A stretch of DNA of 36,199 nucleotides, from assembly GCA_024638385.1 (NCBI GenBank), contig JAHEKJ010000028.1:1-36199 (forward strand), written 5' to 3'. Numbering within the stretch: the stretch's first letter is position 1; every line of letters begins with the position of its first letter. Position numbers and translations under genes: made by a program. Of the stretch, positions 7,761 through 16,878 are shown piece by piece. The notes beneath the pieces are model-generated. The model had not been told where the DNA came from. It worked only from the letters and a program-made list of their open reading frames with translations, and ran no database searches. The stretch comes from Gammaproteobacteria bacterium (GTDB taxonomy: Bacteria > Pseudomonadota > Gammaproteobacteria > GCA-001735895).

Positions 7761-8373
7761 GCATCTCGCGCATGCGACGCTCGACCTTTGCCGCCAGCAG
7801 CGGCTGCGCGAGCGCGGTCGGATGAATCCCGTCGGCCTGCATCAGCGCCGGGTCGCTGCCGCCGACGCCCTCGAGAAAGCGCGGCAGGTAATCGATTTCG
7901 AACTCGGCCGCGATCTGGTCGAAGACCTGTTGAAAGCGCTGGTTGTAGGCCGCGCCGAAATTCGGCGGCATGCGTACGCCGATCATCAATACCCTGATCT
8001 GGCGCGCGAGCGCGAGCGTAACCATGTCGCGCAGGTTGGCCGTCGACTGGGCGAAATCGAGCCCGCGCAAACCGTCGTTGCCGCCGAGCTCGATGATCAG
8101 GTGCGTCGGCTGGTGCGCGTCGAGCAGGCCGGGCAGGCGCTGCGCGCCGCCGAAGGTCGTCTCGCCGCTGATACTCGCGTTGACGACGGTTGTGTCGGGA
8201 TGAGTCGCCCTTATATTGTTCGTGAACAAATGCGGCCAGCCCTCCTCGACGCGAATATTGTGGGCGGCGCTCAGGCTGTCCCCTAGAATCAGGATGCGCG
8301 CCGGACGGTCGTTGGCCCCGGCCGTTGCACAGCACAGCACGAAAAGGACAATGGTGGAAAACAATCTCTGCAT
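7750..8373 (-). CDS. tesA: TesA-type periplasmic SGNH lipase/thioesterase
   Basis: This 207-residue SGNH hydrolase has a Sec signal peptide (MQRLFSTIVLFVLCC..., cleavage near A20). TesA is a broad thioesterase I/protease I/lysophospholipase in the periplasm. Block I is GDSLSA (nucleophile S33), block II glycine is G70 in SISGET, block III is GGNDGL (N99), and block V is DGIHPT (D181, H184), so the active site is complete. It is divergent from ybbA-ybbP, the same arrangement as in E. coli. The ATG at 8373 lies 22 bases inside the ybbA coding sequence, so the two genes overlap head to head. No shorter start would keep a full signal peptide, but a clear ribosome site is lacking. Confidence 0.93.
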   Translation of the reverse strand: MQRLFSTIVLFVLCCATAGANDRPARILILGDSLSAAHNIRVEEGWPHLFTNNIRATHPDTTVVNASISGETTFGGAQRLPGLLDAHQPTHLIIELGGNDGLRGLDFAQSTANLRDMVTLALARQIRVLMIGVRMPPNFGAAYNQRFQQVFDQIAAEFEIDYLPRFLEGVGGSDPALMQADGIHPTALAQPLLAAKVERRMREMLSR

Positions 8374-9031
8374 AGCGTTGAACGAGGTCGGCAAGACGGT
8401 AGACACCCCGGAAGGCGAACTCGATATATTGAAGCGTATTTCGCTCGACGTAAAGTATCGCGAAGCGGTCGTGATCAAGGGCGCGTCGGGATCGGGCAAG
8501 ACCACCTTGCTCGGCCTGATGGCGGGCCTGGATACCGCGAGCCGCGGCGAGGTCGCGCTGTTCGGCGAAACCCTGAACGGCAAGAACGAGGAGCAGCGCT
8601 CGGCGCTGCGCGCCGGCAAGGTCGGCTTCGTGTTCCAGTCTTTCCACCTGGTGCAGGGCGCCACCGCGCTGCAAAACGTCATGCTGCCGCTCGAGCTGGC
8701 GGGCGCCGGCGACGCGCGCGAGCGCGCGCGCGAATCGCTCGACTCGGTCGGCCTCGAACGCAAGCAGTCGACCCGGGTCGAGCACCTGTCGGGCGGCGAG
8801 CAGCAACGCGTCGCGATCGCGCGCGCCTTCGCCGTCAACCCGACCGTGCTGTTCGCCGACGAGCCGACCGGAAATCTCGATGTCGACACCGGCCACCAGA
8901 TCGCCGACCTGATGTTTCACCTGCGCGATCGGGCCGGCACCACGCTGGTGCTGGTGACCCACGAAACCGAACTGCTGGAACGCGGCGATCGCCAGATCCT
9001 GATCGAGTCCGGCAGTCTCGTGGCGGCCTGA
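8351..9031 (+). CDS. ybbA: ABC transporter ATP-binding protein YbbA
   Basis: This 226-residue ATPase belongs to the LolD/MacB-like family that pairs with FtsX-type permeases. Visible elements are the Walker A motif GASGSGKTT (44-52), Q-loop FQSFHL, signature LSGGEQQR, Walker B VLFADEP with DEPTGNLD, and the H-loop THE. The ATG at 8351 has AAAAGGACA directly upstream. An upstream in-frame extension to 8216 reads into tesA and is not needed. The permease gene starts three bases after the stop, so they form one operon. In E. coli the YbbA-YbbP pair is next to tesA and its substrate is not established. Confidence 0.94.
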   Translation: MVENNLCIALNEVGKTVDTPEGELDILKRISLDVKYREAVVIKGASGSGKTTLLGLMAGLDTASRGEVALFGETLNGKNEEQRSALRAGKVGFVFQSFHLVQGATALQNVMLPLELAGAGDARERARESLDSVGLERKQSTRVEHLSGGEQQRVAIARAFAVNPTVLFADEPTGNLDVDTGHQIADLMFHLRDRAGTTLVLVTHETELLERGDRQILIESGSLVAA

Positions 9032-9034
9032 AGC

Positions 9035-11485
9035 ATGGCGTTCGAACGCGCGCGGATTCACGCCTACGGGCTGATGTTCGTCGCCACCGCGATCACGGTC
9101 GGCATCGTCGCCGCGAGCCAGCTCGTCACCGATCGCATCGAGCTGCTCCTCGACCGGCAGGCGAGCGAGCTGATCGCCGCCGATCTGGTGATTTCTTCGG
9201 GCCGGGAATTCGACGACGAATACCCTGAGCGCGCACGCTCGGAAGGCCTCGTCGTCAGCGCGAGCGCGAGCCTGCGCACCGCGATCTTCGTCGGCAACGA
9301 GCCCGAGCTGGTCGCGCTCAAGGCGGTCGACGCGAGGTATCCGCTGCGCGGCCGGCTGGAGCGCGCGGCCGACCTGACCGGCGCGCGCGACGCCGCCGCG
9401 GGCGGCCCCGCGCGCGGCGAAGTCTGGGTCGACACCAAGCTCGCGCAACTGGTCGGCGAATCGCTGACGCTCGGCGAGCGCGATTTCGACGTCCGCTGGC
9501 TGCTGACCTACGAGCCCGACCGCGGCGGCGCGATCTTCAACCTCGCGCCGCGCGTGCTGATGCATCTCGACGACCTGCCGTCGACCGGTCTCGTCGTGCC
9601 CGGCAGCCGCGTGAGTTATCGCCTGATGTTCGCCGGCGAAGCCGATGACGTCGCCCGCTTCAAGCAATGGTTGCTGGCCGAGCTGGCGCCCGGCGAAGAA
9701 CTCCAGGATCTCGAAAACGCGCGGCCAGAGATGCGCCGCGCGCTCGAGCAGACCCGCAAGTTCTTCGCCCTGGCAATCGTCCTGACGCTGATCATCGCGA
9801 TGGCGGCGATCGCGATCACCGCCCGCTATACCGCGATTCGCGAGGCGCCGAAGATCGCGATGCTGCGCGCTTTCGGGGCCTCGCAGCGAGGCCTGCTGGT
9901 TTATTACCTGCGCCAGCTCGGCGGTCTCTGGGTCGCGGCGTCGGTGCTCGGACTCGTCGTCGGCGCGCTGACCCAGTTGCCGCTGCAGTGGGTGCTCGAC
10001 GGCTGGTTCGGCAAGGCGTTGCCGCAAGTCTACAGCGCCCGTCCGCTGTTCGTCGCGGCGCTGGTCGGGCTGCTCGCGCTGGCCGGTTTCTCGCTGCCGT
10101 ACCTGGCGAACGCAACCGCGACGCCGCCGATGCAGGTGTTGCGCACGTCGGTCGAGCGGCGCTCGTGGCGGCGCGGCCTGCTGGTCTCGGCGAGCGCGGT
10201 GGCGGCGGTCTTCGGCGTGCTGATGCTGTTGATGCAAAGCTCGCTGCTGGCGGTCGCGACGCTGGCGCTGATCCTGGCCTGCACCTTGTTGCTGCCGCTG
10301 GCCCTGTTGCTGATGGTGCGCCTGTTGCTGGCCTCGTCGCGGCGTCGATTCTGGTTGCGGCAATACCTGCTGACCCGGCTGACGGCGAGTTCGCGCGGTG
10401 CCATCTACGTGATGTCGGGGTTCAGCCTGGTACTGATCGCGATACTGCTGATCGCGGTGGTCAAGGACGAGCTGCTCGGCGCCTGGCAAACGCAGTTGCC
10501 CGACGACATTCCGAATTACTTCCTGATCAATATCCGCAGCCAGGACGTCGCCGCGATCGAGACTTTTCTGCGCGAGCGGCGGATCGAATCGTCGCCGCCG
10601 TACGCGCTCGTGCGCGGGCGCCTGGCGCAGATCAACGGCATGCCGGTCGACGCGATCGACTTCGCCGATCCGCGCGCGTCGAACACGATCCGGCATACCT
10701 TCAACGTGACTTACACGACCCGCTTGCCGGACCAGAACGAAATCGTCGCCGGCGAGTGGCTCGCGGCGGCGCCGGACCGGCCGCAGCTGTCGGTCGAGGA
10801 GGGTATGGCCAGCCGGCTCGGCCTCGGTCTCGGCGACGAATTGACGATGACGGTCGGCAGCCAGACGCTGCGCGCGCCGATCACCAGCATCCGCAGCGTC
10901 GTCTGGGAAAACTTCAAGCCGAACTTTTTCATCATCGCCAACCCGCAGCTGATCGGCGATTTTCCGCAGACCTGGCTGCTGTCGGCGCTGATCCGCGAAC
11001 CCGACAGGGCCGAGCTGAAACTCCTGCTCAAGCGCTTTCCGTCGGTGACCCTGCTCGACGTGACCGAGTTGATGGCGCGCGTGCGCGCGATCGTCGACCG
11101 GGCCGGGGCCGCGATACAGTTCTTCTTCCTGTTCGCGCTGGCGTCGGCGCTGATCGTGTTGCTGGCGGCGATCCAGACCGGGCGCCACGACCGCGAGGTC
11201 GAGTCCTCGCTGCTGCGCGCGCTCGGCGCGCATACGCGCCAGCTCTACCGCGTCCACGTGCTCGAATTCACGCTGATGGGCGCGTTGATCGGCGTCTTTT
11301 CGGCGGCCATCGCGAGCGTGGCGGGCTGGGCCATCAGCCGCTATTTCTTCGACATGGACTACGGGTTCTCGCTCGCGGTCTGGGGTTACGGACTGGTTTC
11401 GGCCTGCGCCGTGCTGACCATCGCCGGGACATGGGTCAGCCGCCGGGTTTATAATGTTTCGCCGATGAAGATACTTCGCTCCTGA
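9035..11485 (+). CDS. ybbP: FtsX-family ABC transporter permease YbbP
   Basis: This large 816-residue permease has about ten membrane segments (roughly 9-29, 243-265, 295-318, 336-357, 382-400, 404-434, 458-480, 692-715, 745-768 and 779-803). Two big periplasmic domains (about 30-240 and 480-690) resemble the MacB_PCD/FtsX arrangement duplicated in YbbP. The motif REAPKIAMLRAFGAS and the later SSLLRALGAHTRQ are the FtsX cytoplasmic loops that couple to the ATPase. It is immediately downstream of ybbA. Proteins of this class usually move or pull on substrates at the outer face of the inner membrane (lipids, lipoproteins, peptides) and do not import solutes. Confidence 0.92.
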   Translation: MAFERARIHAYGLMFVATAITVGIVAASQLVTDRIELLLDRQASELIAADLVISSGREFDDEYPERARSEGLVVSASASLRTAIFVGNEPELVALKAVDARYPLRGRLERAADLTGARDAAAGGPARGEVWVDTKLAQLVGESLTLGERDFDVRWLLTYEPDRGGAIFNLAPRVLMHLDDLPSTGLVVPGSRVSYRLMFAGEADDVARFKQWLLAELAPGEELQDLENARPEMRRALEQTRKFFALAIVLTLIIAMAAIAITARYTAIREAPKIAMLRAFGASQRGLLVYYLRQLGGLWVAASVLGLVVGALTQLPLQWVLDGWFGKALPQVYSARPLFVAALVGLLALAGFSLPYLANATATPPMQVLRTSVERRSWRRGLLVSASAVAAVFGVLMLLMQSSLLAVATLALILACTLLLPLALLLMVRLLLASSRRRFWLRQYLLTRLTASSRGAIYVMSGFSLVLIAILLIAVVKDELLGAWQTQLPDDIPNYFLINIRSQDVAAIETFLRERRIESSPPYALVRGRLAQINGMPVDAIDFADPRASNTIRHTFNVTYTTRLPDQNEIVAGEWLAAAPDRPQLSVEEGMASRLGLGLGDELTMTVGSQTLRAPITSIRSVVWENFKPNFFIIANPQLIGDFPQTWLLSALIREPDRAELKLLLKRFPSVTLLDVTELMARVRAIVDRAGAAIQFFFLFALASALIVLLAAIQTGRHDREVESSLLRALGAHTRQLYRVHVLEFTLMGALIGVFSAAIASVAGWAISRYFFDMDYGFSLAVWGYGLVSACAVLTIAGTWVSRRVYNVSPMKILRS

Positions 11486-11495
11486 CGCCAGGCCG

Positions 11496-13616
11496 TTGCC
11501 GGATCAACGCCACAAATCCTTCGTCGCCGCGGTCGAGCGGCGCATCGGCTGGGACGATGCGATCGAACGCGCGCTGGCATACGCCGAAGACGCCGAGCCG
11601 AACGGCAAGAACTTGCCGACGAGCATCGACGTCGCGCGCCGCGCGGTCGAGATGGGCAGCGATCGTGACACCGTCGTCGCGACGCTGCTGAGCGCCCGCG
11701 GACTGCGCCCACGGCTCGATCCGGAGCGTATCGAGCAGGAGTTCGGCCACACGGTCGCGGAATTGACCCGCGGCGTGATCCGGCTCAACACGCTGAAAGA
11801 GGGTGGCCACGCGCGCATCGACAGCCCCGAGCAGGCGGAAAAACTGCGCCGCCTGCTGATGGCGATCATCAGCGACGCGCGGGTCATGCTGATCAAGCTC
11901 TGCTACCGCGTCGAACGCCTGCGCCTGGTGCGCCACGACGACTTCGATACCCGCCGGCTGATCGCGCAGGAAACCCTCGATATTTACGCGCCGCTGGCCA
12001 ATCGTCTCGGCATGGGCCTGCTCAAGTGGGAACTCGAGGACCTCGCGTTTCGCGTGCTCGAACCGCAGGTCTACAAGCGTATCGCCAAATTGCTCGAGGA
12101 AAAGCGCAGCGAGCGCGAAATCTTCATCGAGGATTTCACCGGCCGGCTGCGGCGATTGCTGGCGGAGCAGGATGTCGACGCCGACGTGCAGGGCCGGGCC
12201 AAGCACATCGTCAGCATCTGGCGCAAGATGCAGCGCAAGCAGCTCGAGTTCCACGAATTGTTCGACGTGCGCGCGGTGCGCGTACTGGTCGGCTCGGTGG
12301 CCGACTGCTACGCCGCGCTCGGCGTCGTGCACACGACCTGGCAGCACATACCCAAGGAATTCGACGACTATATCGCCAACCCCAAGGACAACGGTTACCA
12401 GTCGCTGCATACCGCGGTCGTGACCGACGACGGCAAGGTTGTCGAGGTGCAAATCCGCAGCCGCGAAATGCACGACAAGTCCGAACTCGGCGTTGCCTCG
12501 CACTGGCGCTACAAGGAGGGCGGCCGCCTCGACCAGCGCATGGAAAACAGCATCGCGCAGATGCGCGACCTGCTGCAGGGCAGTGCCGCCGATGTCAGCG
12601 ACGCGATGTCCGAGATCTCGACCGAGCTGTCGAGCGACCGGGTCTACGTGTTCACGCCGAAAGGGCAGGTCATCGATATCCCGCGGGGTGGCACGCCGCT
12701 CGACTTTGCCTACAGCATCCATTCCGAGGTCGGCCACCGCTGCCGCGGCGCCAAGGTCAACGGCCGCATCGTCAATCTGACCGCCGAATTGCACACCGGC
12801 GACGAGGTCGAGATCCTGACCACGAAGGAAAGTCGCCCGAGCCGCGACTGGATGAACAAGAACCTCGGATTCATCAAGTCGGCGAGTGCTCGCTCCAAGG
12901 TTCGCAACTGGTTCAACCACCAGGATTTCGAGCAAAACCTGCTCGACGGCAAGGCGATCTACGACCGCACCCTGGCCAAGTTCTCGCTTCACGGCGTCAA
13001 CCTGAAAGCCCTCGCCGCGCACTTCAAGCGCACCGAGGTCGAGCAGTTTTTCGCCGACATCGGCCGCGGCCTGATCACGCCGGCGCAGATTCTCGGCTTC
13101 CTGCAGGCCGAACCGCAGCAGGACCCGTTCAGGAAGGTCAAGAAAACGCCGCAGGCGCCGGCATCGAAGGACCAGGTCACGATCCAGGGGGTCGGCAATC
13201 TGATGACCCAGTTCGGCCGTTGCTGCAAACCGGTGCCCGGCGACGAAATCATCGGCTTCATCACCGTCAACAGCGGCATCACGATTCACCGGCGCGACTG
13301 TTCGAATATCCTGTCGCTGCCGGAGAGCAAGCGCCAGCGCCTGATCGAGGTCGACTGGGGGCAGCGCCCGGATTCGGTCTACCCGGTCGAGATCAGCCTG
13401 ACGGCTTACCAGCGCACCGGGCTGATGCAGGACGTCAGCACGATTCTCGCCAACCTCAAGGTTAACCTGCTCAACATCAATTCGAACACCAACCGGGACG
13501 AGCAAATGGTCTACACTCGACTGACCGTCGAAATTCACGGCGTCGACGATCTCGTCAGCATCATCGACAAGCTGTCGCAGGTGCCGAACGTACAGGACGT
13601 CAAGCGCGTCGCCTGA
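11496..13616 (+). CDS. relA: (p)ppGpp synthetase, RelA type
   Basis: This 706-residue RelA/SpoT homologue makes (p)ppGpp. Domains in order are a pseudo-hydrolase domain (about 25-160), the synthetase domain (about 195-350), TGS (about 380-440, starting DRVYVFTPKGQ), a helical/zinc-finger region with GRCCKPVPGD (about 573), and a C-terminal ACT domain (about 630-706). The hydrolase HDxxED motif is absent, replaced around ATLLSARGL. The synthetase carries E288-F-D-D291, the ExDD signature of monofunctional RelA, where bifunctional enzymes have RxKD. So it is synthetase-only, presumably ribosome-activated. The start is TTG at 11496 with only a weak AGG upstream, ten bases after ybbP. No in-frame ATG fits better. 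Confidence 0.93.
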   Translation: MPDQRHKSFVAAVERRIGWDDAIERALAYAEDAEPNGKNLPTSIDVARRAVEMGSDRDTVVATLLSARGLRPRLDPERIEQEFGHTVAELTRGVIRLNTLKEGGHARIDSPEQAEKLRRLLMAIISDARVMLIKLCYRVERLRLVRHDDFDTRRLIAQETLDIYAPLANRLGMGLLKWELEDLAFRVLEPQVYKRIAKLLEEKRSEREIFIEDFTGRLRRLLAEQDVDADVQGRAKHIVSIWRKMQRKQLEFHELFDVRAVRVLVGSVADCYAALGVVHTTWQHIPKEFDDYIANPKDNGYQSLHTAVVTDDGKVVEVQIRSREMHDKSELGVASHWRYKEGGRLDQRMENSIAQMRDLLQGSAADVSDAMSEISTELSSDRVYVFTPKGQVIDIPRGGTPLDFAYSIHSEVGHRCRGAKVNGRIVNLTAELHTGDEVEILTTKESRPSRDWMNKNLGFIKSASARSKVRNWFNHQDFEQNLLDGKAIYDRTLAKFSLHGVNLKALAAHFKRTEVEQFFADIGRGLITPAQILGFLQAEPQQDPFRKVKKTPQAPASKDQVTIQGVGNLMTQFGRCCKPVPGDEIIGFITVNSGITIHRRDCSNILSLPESKRQRLIEVDWGQRPDSVYPVEISLTAYQRTGLMQDVSTILANLKVNLLNINSNTNRDEQMVYTRLTVEIHGVDDLVSIIDKLSQVPNVQDVKRVA

Positions 13617-13647
13617 GCGGCGCCTGATCGAAGCCGGCCAAACCGAC

Positions 13648-14706
13648 ATGGTAAAACCCAGCGACAACCCGTTCCGCGATCGAATGTCACCTACGGACCC
13701 CGCATCCGGGCCGGTGGCGGCGCCGATGGCAGGCGCATATGAAATCGACCGGCGTTTCTGCATCGCCCCGATGATGGATTACTCCGACCGGCACAGTCGC
13801 TATTTCCTGCGCCTGTTCTCGCCGCGCATCCTGCTCTATACCGAGATGATCAACGTGCACGCGGTGCTCGAAGGCGAGCGCGAGCGCGTGCTCGGTTTCA
13901 GCGCCGAAGAGCATCCGCTGGCGGTGCAACTCGGCGGCTCCGACCCCGAGCATCTGCAGCGCGCCGCGCGCATCTGCGCCGATTTCGGCTACGACGAAAT
14001 CAACCTGAATTGTGGTTGTCCGAGTGACCGGGTGCAGTCGGGCAGCTTTGGCGCCTGCCTGATGCGGGACCCCGCGCGCGTCGCCGACTGCGTGCTGGCA
14101 ATGCGCGCCGCGAGCCCGCTGCCGGTGACGGTCAAGCACCGCCTCGGCATCGACGACGATGACGATTACGATCGCTTCGCCGCGTTCGCCGCGGCGCAGC
14201 TCGACGCCGGCGCCGAGGCACTGATCGTACATGCCCGCAACGCCTGGCTCGATGGCCTGAGTCCGAAACAGAACCGCGAGATTCCGCCGCTCAAGTACGA
14301 CTGGGTCTATCGCCTGAAGCGCGATTTTCCGGACCGCGAGATCGTCGTCAACGGCGGCATCCGCTCGCTCGACGAGTGCCGCGAGCACCTGCGCCGGGTC
14401 GACGGCGTGATGCTGGGCCGCGAACCTTACCAGAATCCTTTCGTGCTGCACGACGTCGACCGGATCGTTTTCGGCGATGTCGATGCCGAGCCGCCGAGCC
14501 GGATCGATATCCTGCATCGCGCCTATCCGTACATCGAGCGCCAGCTCGAGCTCGGCCAGCCGCTGTCGCGCATGGCGCGACACCTGCTCGGCCTGTTTCA
14601 CGGCGAGCCTAACGCGCGCCGCTGGCGGCGTTACCTGAGCGAGCACGCGCATCGCCAGTCGGCGGGCATCGAAATCCTGCGCGAGGCCGAGAGGCTGGTC
14701 GGCTAG
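13648..14706 (+). CDS. dusA: tRNA-dihydrouridine synthase DusA
   Basis: This 352-residue flavoenzyme reduces uridines in the tRNA D-loop (DusA acts at positions 20/20a). The FMN barrel starts with FCIAPMMDYSDRHSRYF. The INLNCGCPSDRVQSGSFGAC segment carries the conserved active-site Cys motif, with Cys at 122 and 124. VKHRLGID, HARNAWLDGLSPKQNREIPP and NGGIRS are typical of DusA, not DusB or DusC. The N-terminal 35 residues before the barrel are variable. Starts at 13684 or 13726 are possible, and none has a strong ribosome site. It lies 31 bases after relA on the same strand. Confidence 0.94.
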   Translation: MVKPSDNPFRDRMSPTDPASGPVAAPMAGAYEIDRRFCIAPMMDYSDRHSRYFLRLFSPRILLYTEMINVHAVLEGERERVLGFSAEEHPLAVQLGGSDPEHLQRAARICADFGYDEINLNCGCPSDRVQSGSFGACLMRDPARVADCVLAMRAASPLPVTVKHRLGIDDDDDYDRFAAFAAAQLDAGAEALIVHARNAWLDGLSPKQNREIPPLKYDWVYRLKRDFPDREIVVNGGIRSLDECREHLRRVDGVMLGREPYQNPFVLHDVDRIVFGDVDAEPPSRIDILHRAYPYIERQLELGQPLSRMARHLLGLFHGEPNARRWRRYLSEHAHRQSAGIEILREAERLVG

Positions 14707-14711
14707 ATACC

Positions 14712-15482
14712 ATGGTCCCGCGCAAGTTTCGCTACCTGATCCTGCTGCTGATTCTGCTGTTTGTCGCGGTCAACGAGGCCCTGTTGCGGCTGCGCACGAC
14801 CAGCTGGGACGCGCCGCTGTGGGTGCGGATTTACGCGGTCAACGGCGATGGCCGCAGCGCAACCCAGGCCTACATCGCGCGCCTGGGCGCGGAGCACTTC
14901 GATCCGATCGAGCGATTCGTCAACCGCGAAGCCGGGCGTTACGGCATTGCCATCGACGCGATCGACGTCAAATATGGCGGCGAACTCGAATCGCGGCCGC
15001 CGCAGCCGCCGTCGGGCGACAGCATTCTCGAAAACGTCTGGTGGAGCCTGAAATTTCGCGCCTGGGCCTGGCGCCGCGCCTGGGGTCGCGACGAGGGCGA
15101 CATCGAGCTGTTTGTCAGCTACTTCGACACCGCAACCACGCAGGCGCTGCGTCACTCGGTCGGCTTGCAGGGCGGGCTGATCGGCATCATCAACGCGTTT
15201 GCCGATCCCGGCTATCGCGGGTCCAACCGGGTCGTGATCACACACGAGCTGATGCATACGCTCGGAGCGACCGACAAATACGGGCCGGATAACCTGCCGC
15301 TGCTACCGCAGGGTTACGCCGACCCGCTGCAGGTGCCGCTATATCCGCAGCGCCGGGCCGAAATCATGGGCGGCCGCATTCCGCTGTCGCCGACCCAGGT
15401 GCGCATGCCCGAATCCCTGCGCGAAGTCACGATCGGCATCTATACCGCGGCCGAAATCAACTGGCCGGTCGGCGCCGAGTGA
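14712..15482 (+). CDS. Membrane-anchored putative zincin metallopeptidase, uncharacterised
   Basis: I do not know a named family for this 256-residue protein. Residues 7-24 form one hydrophobic segment after a short basic start, so it is either membrane-anchored or exported, with the rest on the periplasmic side. The clear signature is VVITHELMHTLGATDKYG, with H178-E179-x-x-H182-x-x-G185-x-x-D188. This is the HExxHxxGxxD zinc-site form seen in some metzincin-like peptidases such as snapalysin. A downstream EIMGG (about residue 216) could supply a Met-turn. The surrounding PQGYADPLQVPLYPQRRA segment looks conserved in style. It starts five bases after the dusA stop and is probably co-transcribed. 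Peptidase activity is inferred from the motif only. Confidence 0.75.
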   Translation: MVPRKFRYLILLLILLFVAVNEALLRLRTTSWDAPLWVRIYAVNGDGRSATQAYIARLGAEHFDPIERFVNREAGRYGIAIDAIDVKYGGELESRPPQPPSGDSILENVWWSLKFRAWAWRRAWGRDEGDIELFVSYFDTATTQALRHSVGLQGGLIGIINAFADPGYRGSNRVVITHELMHTLGATDKYGPDNLPLLPQGYADPLQVPLYPQRRAEIMGGRIPLSPTQVRMPESLREVTIGIYTAAEINWPVGAE

Positions 15483-15506
15483 CCCGCCGGGTCTCGCGCA
15501 AGTCGC

Positions 15507-16013
15507 CTAGCGCAGTCGCAGATAGACGTAGCTGGCGCCGTCGGCGCCGTCGCGGGGTTGTGCCGGGCACCAGGCCAGTACGTCGCCGCGCTCGGCAAGC
15601 CGGCGGTGCACCAGCGGCCGCAACACCGCCTCGCCGGCCGAGCGGTAACCGCGGCCGTGGACGACGATGAGCATGCGCTTGCCCGCGGCGCGGGCGCGCT
15701 CGAGGAATGCGTCGAGCGCGTCGACGGCATCGACGCGACGATAGCCGTGCAGGTCGAGGCTGGCTTCGGGGCGAATCAGCCCCTGGCGGATACGGCGCTG
15801 CAGTTTTTTCTGCAGCCCGGCATCGAAGTAAACCGCCGACGCCGCGATCGTTTCCGGGGCGGCGGGCGGCGGATGGCGATAGTCGGACGGCGGGTGGCGC
15901 AGCGGGTTCTGCGGTTTGCGCGCGCGCTGCGCGTAGACGTTGACCCGGTCGTGTTCGAGGCGCTTGACGCCGGGCATCATGCGGGAAAAATCGTCGTCCT
16001 GGTCGTCGCTCAT
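15507..16013 (-). CDS. Smr-domain protein (SmrA/B type)
   Basis: This 168-residue protein has a charged N-terminal half and a C-terminal Smr domain (about 85-168). The domain shows the LDLHGYRRVDAVDALDAFL entry helix and the IVVHGRGYRS loop (HGxG), ending ADGASYVYLRL. Smr domains are small endonuclease-like modules. Stand-alone Smr proteins such as E. coli SmrB cleave mRNA at collided ribosomes. Presence of the DLHG and HGRG motifs suggests a functional nuclease fold. I chose the ATG at 16013 (MSDDQDDD). A TTG at 16034 would add seven residues. It is convergent with the zincin gene (24 bases apart) and divergent from surE. Confidence 0.88.
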   Translation of the reverse strand: MSDDQDDDFSRMMPGVKRLEHDRVNVYAQRARKPQNPLRHPPSDYRHPPPAAPETIAASAVYFDAGLQKKLQRRIRQGLIRPEASLDLHGYRRVDAVDALDAFLERARAAGKRMLIVVHGRGYRSAGEAVLRPLVHRRLAERGDVLAWCPAQPRDGADGASYVYLRLR

Positions 16014-16099
16014 GGGGCACCCGGCCGATCGCAAAAAAGATTAATATTAGCCGATAACCAGGTCCACGCTTAAGCCAAATCGGATAGAATCGCATCCCG

Positions 16100-16846
16100 A
16101 TGCACATATTGATAACCAATGACGACGGCTATCTCTCGCCGGGTATCCGGATTCTCGCCGAGGAGCTCGGCGGCGTCGCCGAAATCTCGGTCGTCGCGCC
16201 CGACCGCAACAAGAGCGGCGCGAGCAATTCCCTGACGCTGATGCGACCGCTGCGGGTCGAGCGGGCCGACAACGGCTTCTTTTACATCGACGGCACGCCG
16301 ACCGACTGCGTGCACCTGGCGTTGTCGGGGCTGCTCGACGCGGCCCCCGACATGGTCGTCTCGGGTATCAACAACGGGCCGAATCTCGGCGACGACGTGC
16401 TCTATTCGGGCACCGTTGCAGGGGCGATGGAGGGCCGTTACCTCGGCTTGCCGGCGATCGCGGTCTCGCTGGTCGGCAAGCCGGCCAACCATTTCGACAC
16501 CGCGGCGCAAATCACGCGACGCCTGATCGCACATCTCGAGCGTAACCCGCTGCCCGACGACACGCTGCTCAATGTCAACGTGCCCGATCTGCCGGCAAAC
16601 GAGATAGTTTCGCTCGACGCGACCCGGCTCGGCTTTCGTCACAAGGCCGAATCGATGGTTCGGCAATCCGACCCCTACGGCCGCCCGGTCTACTGGATCG
16701 GCCCGGCCGGCGAGGCGCAGGACGCGGGGCCGGGTACCGATTTCCACGCGGTCGCGCACGGCAGCGCATCGATAACGCCGATGCAGATCGACCTGACGCG
16801 GCATCGCGGCATCGAGCCGTTGCAGCGCTGGCTGAAGTCGCTGTGA
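16100..16846 (+). CDS. surE: 5'/3'-nucleotidase SurE
   Basis: SurE is a metal-dependent survival-protein phosphatase that hydrolyses nucleoside monophosphates. The 248-residue protein has all four metal/active-site positions: D8 and D9 (ITNDDGY), S39 (NKSGAS) and N91 (SGINNGPNLGDDVLYSGT). It begins the conserved surE-pcm-YqaA-nlpD-rpoS run. The ATG at 16100 lacks a Shine-Dalgarno. A TAGAAT box (16085-16090) ends nine bases upstream with no good -35, so a nearly leaderless transcript is possible. Confidence 0.96.
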   Translation: MHILITNDDGYLSPGIRILAEELGGVAEISVVAPDRNKSGASNSLTLMRPLRVERADNGFFYIDGTPTDCVHLALSGLLDAAPDMVVSGINNGPNLGDDVLYSGTVAGAMEGRYLGLPAIAVSLVGKPANHFDTAAQITRRLIAHLERNPLPDDTLLNVNVPDLPANEIVSLDATRLGFRHKAESMVRQSDPYGRPVYWIGPAGEAQDAGPGTDFHAVAHGSASITPMQIDLTRHRGIEPLQRWLKSL

Positions 16847-16878
16847 ACCTCGACGAACGCAAGCACAAGGGTATCGGT

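Noticed and set aside
7610-11257. A 1,215-codon open frame on the minus strand over ybbA-ybbP
   Set aside because: It lies antisense to two well-recognised genes, its product is rich in Arg/Gln/Asp with no domain, and high third-position GC commonly creates such shadow frames.
11496-13616. The RelA/SpoT homologue as a bifunctional SpoT/Rel
   Set aside because: The HDxxED hydrolase motif is absent and the synthetase has ExDD, both marks of RelA.
11436-13763. A 775-codon minus-strand frame over relA
   Set aside because: Antisense shadow of a clear RelA reading frame with all its domains on the plus strand.
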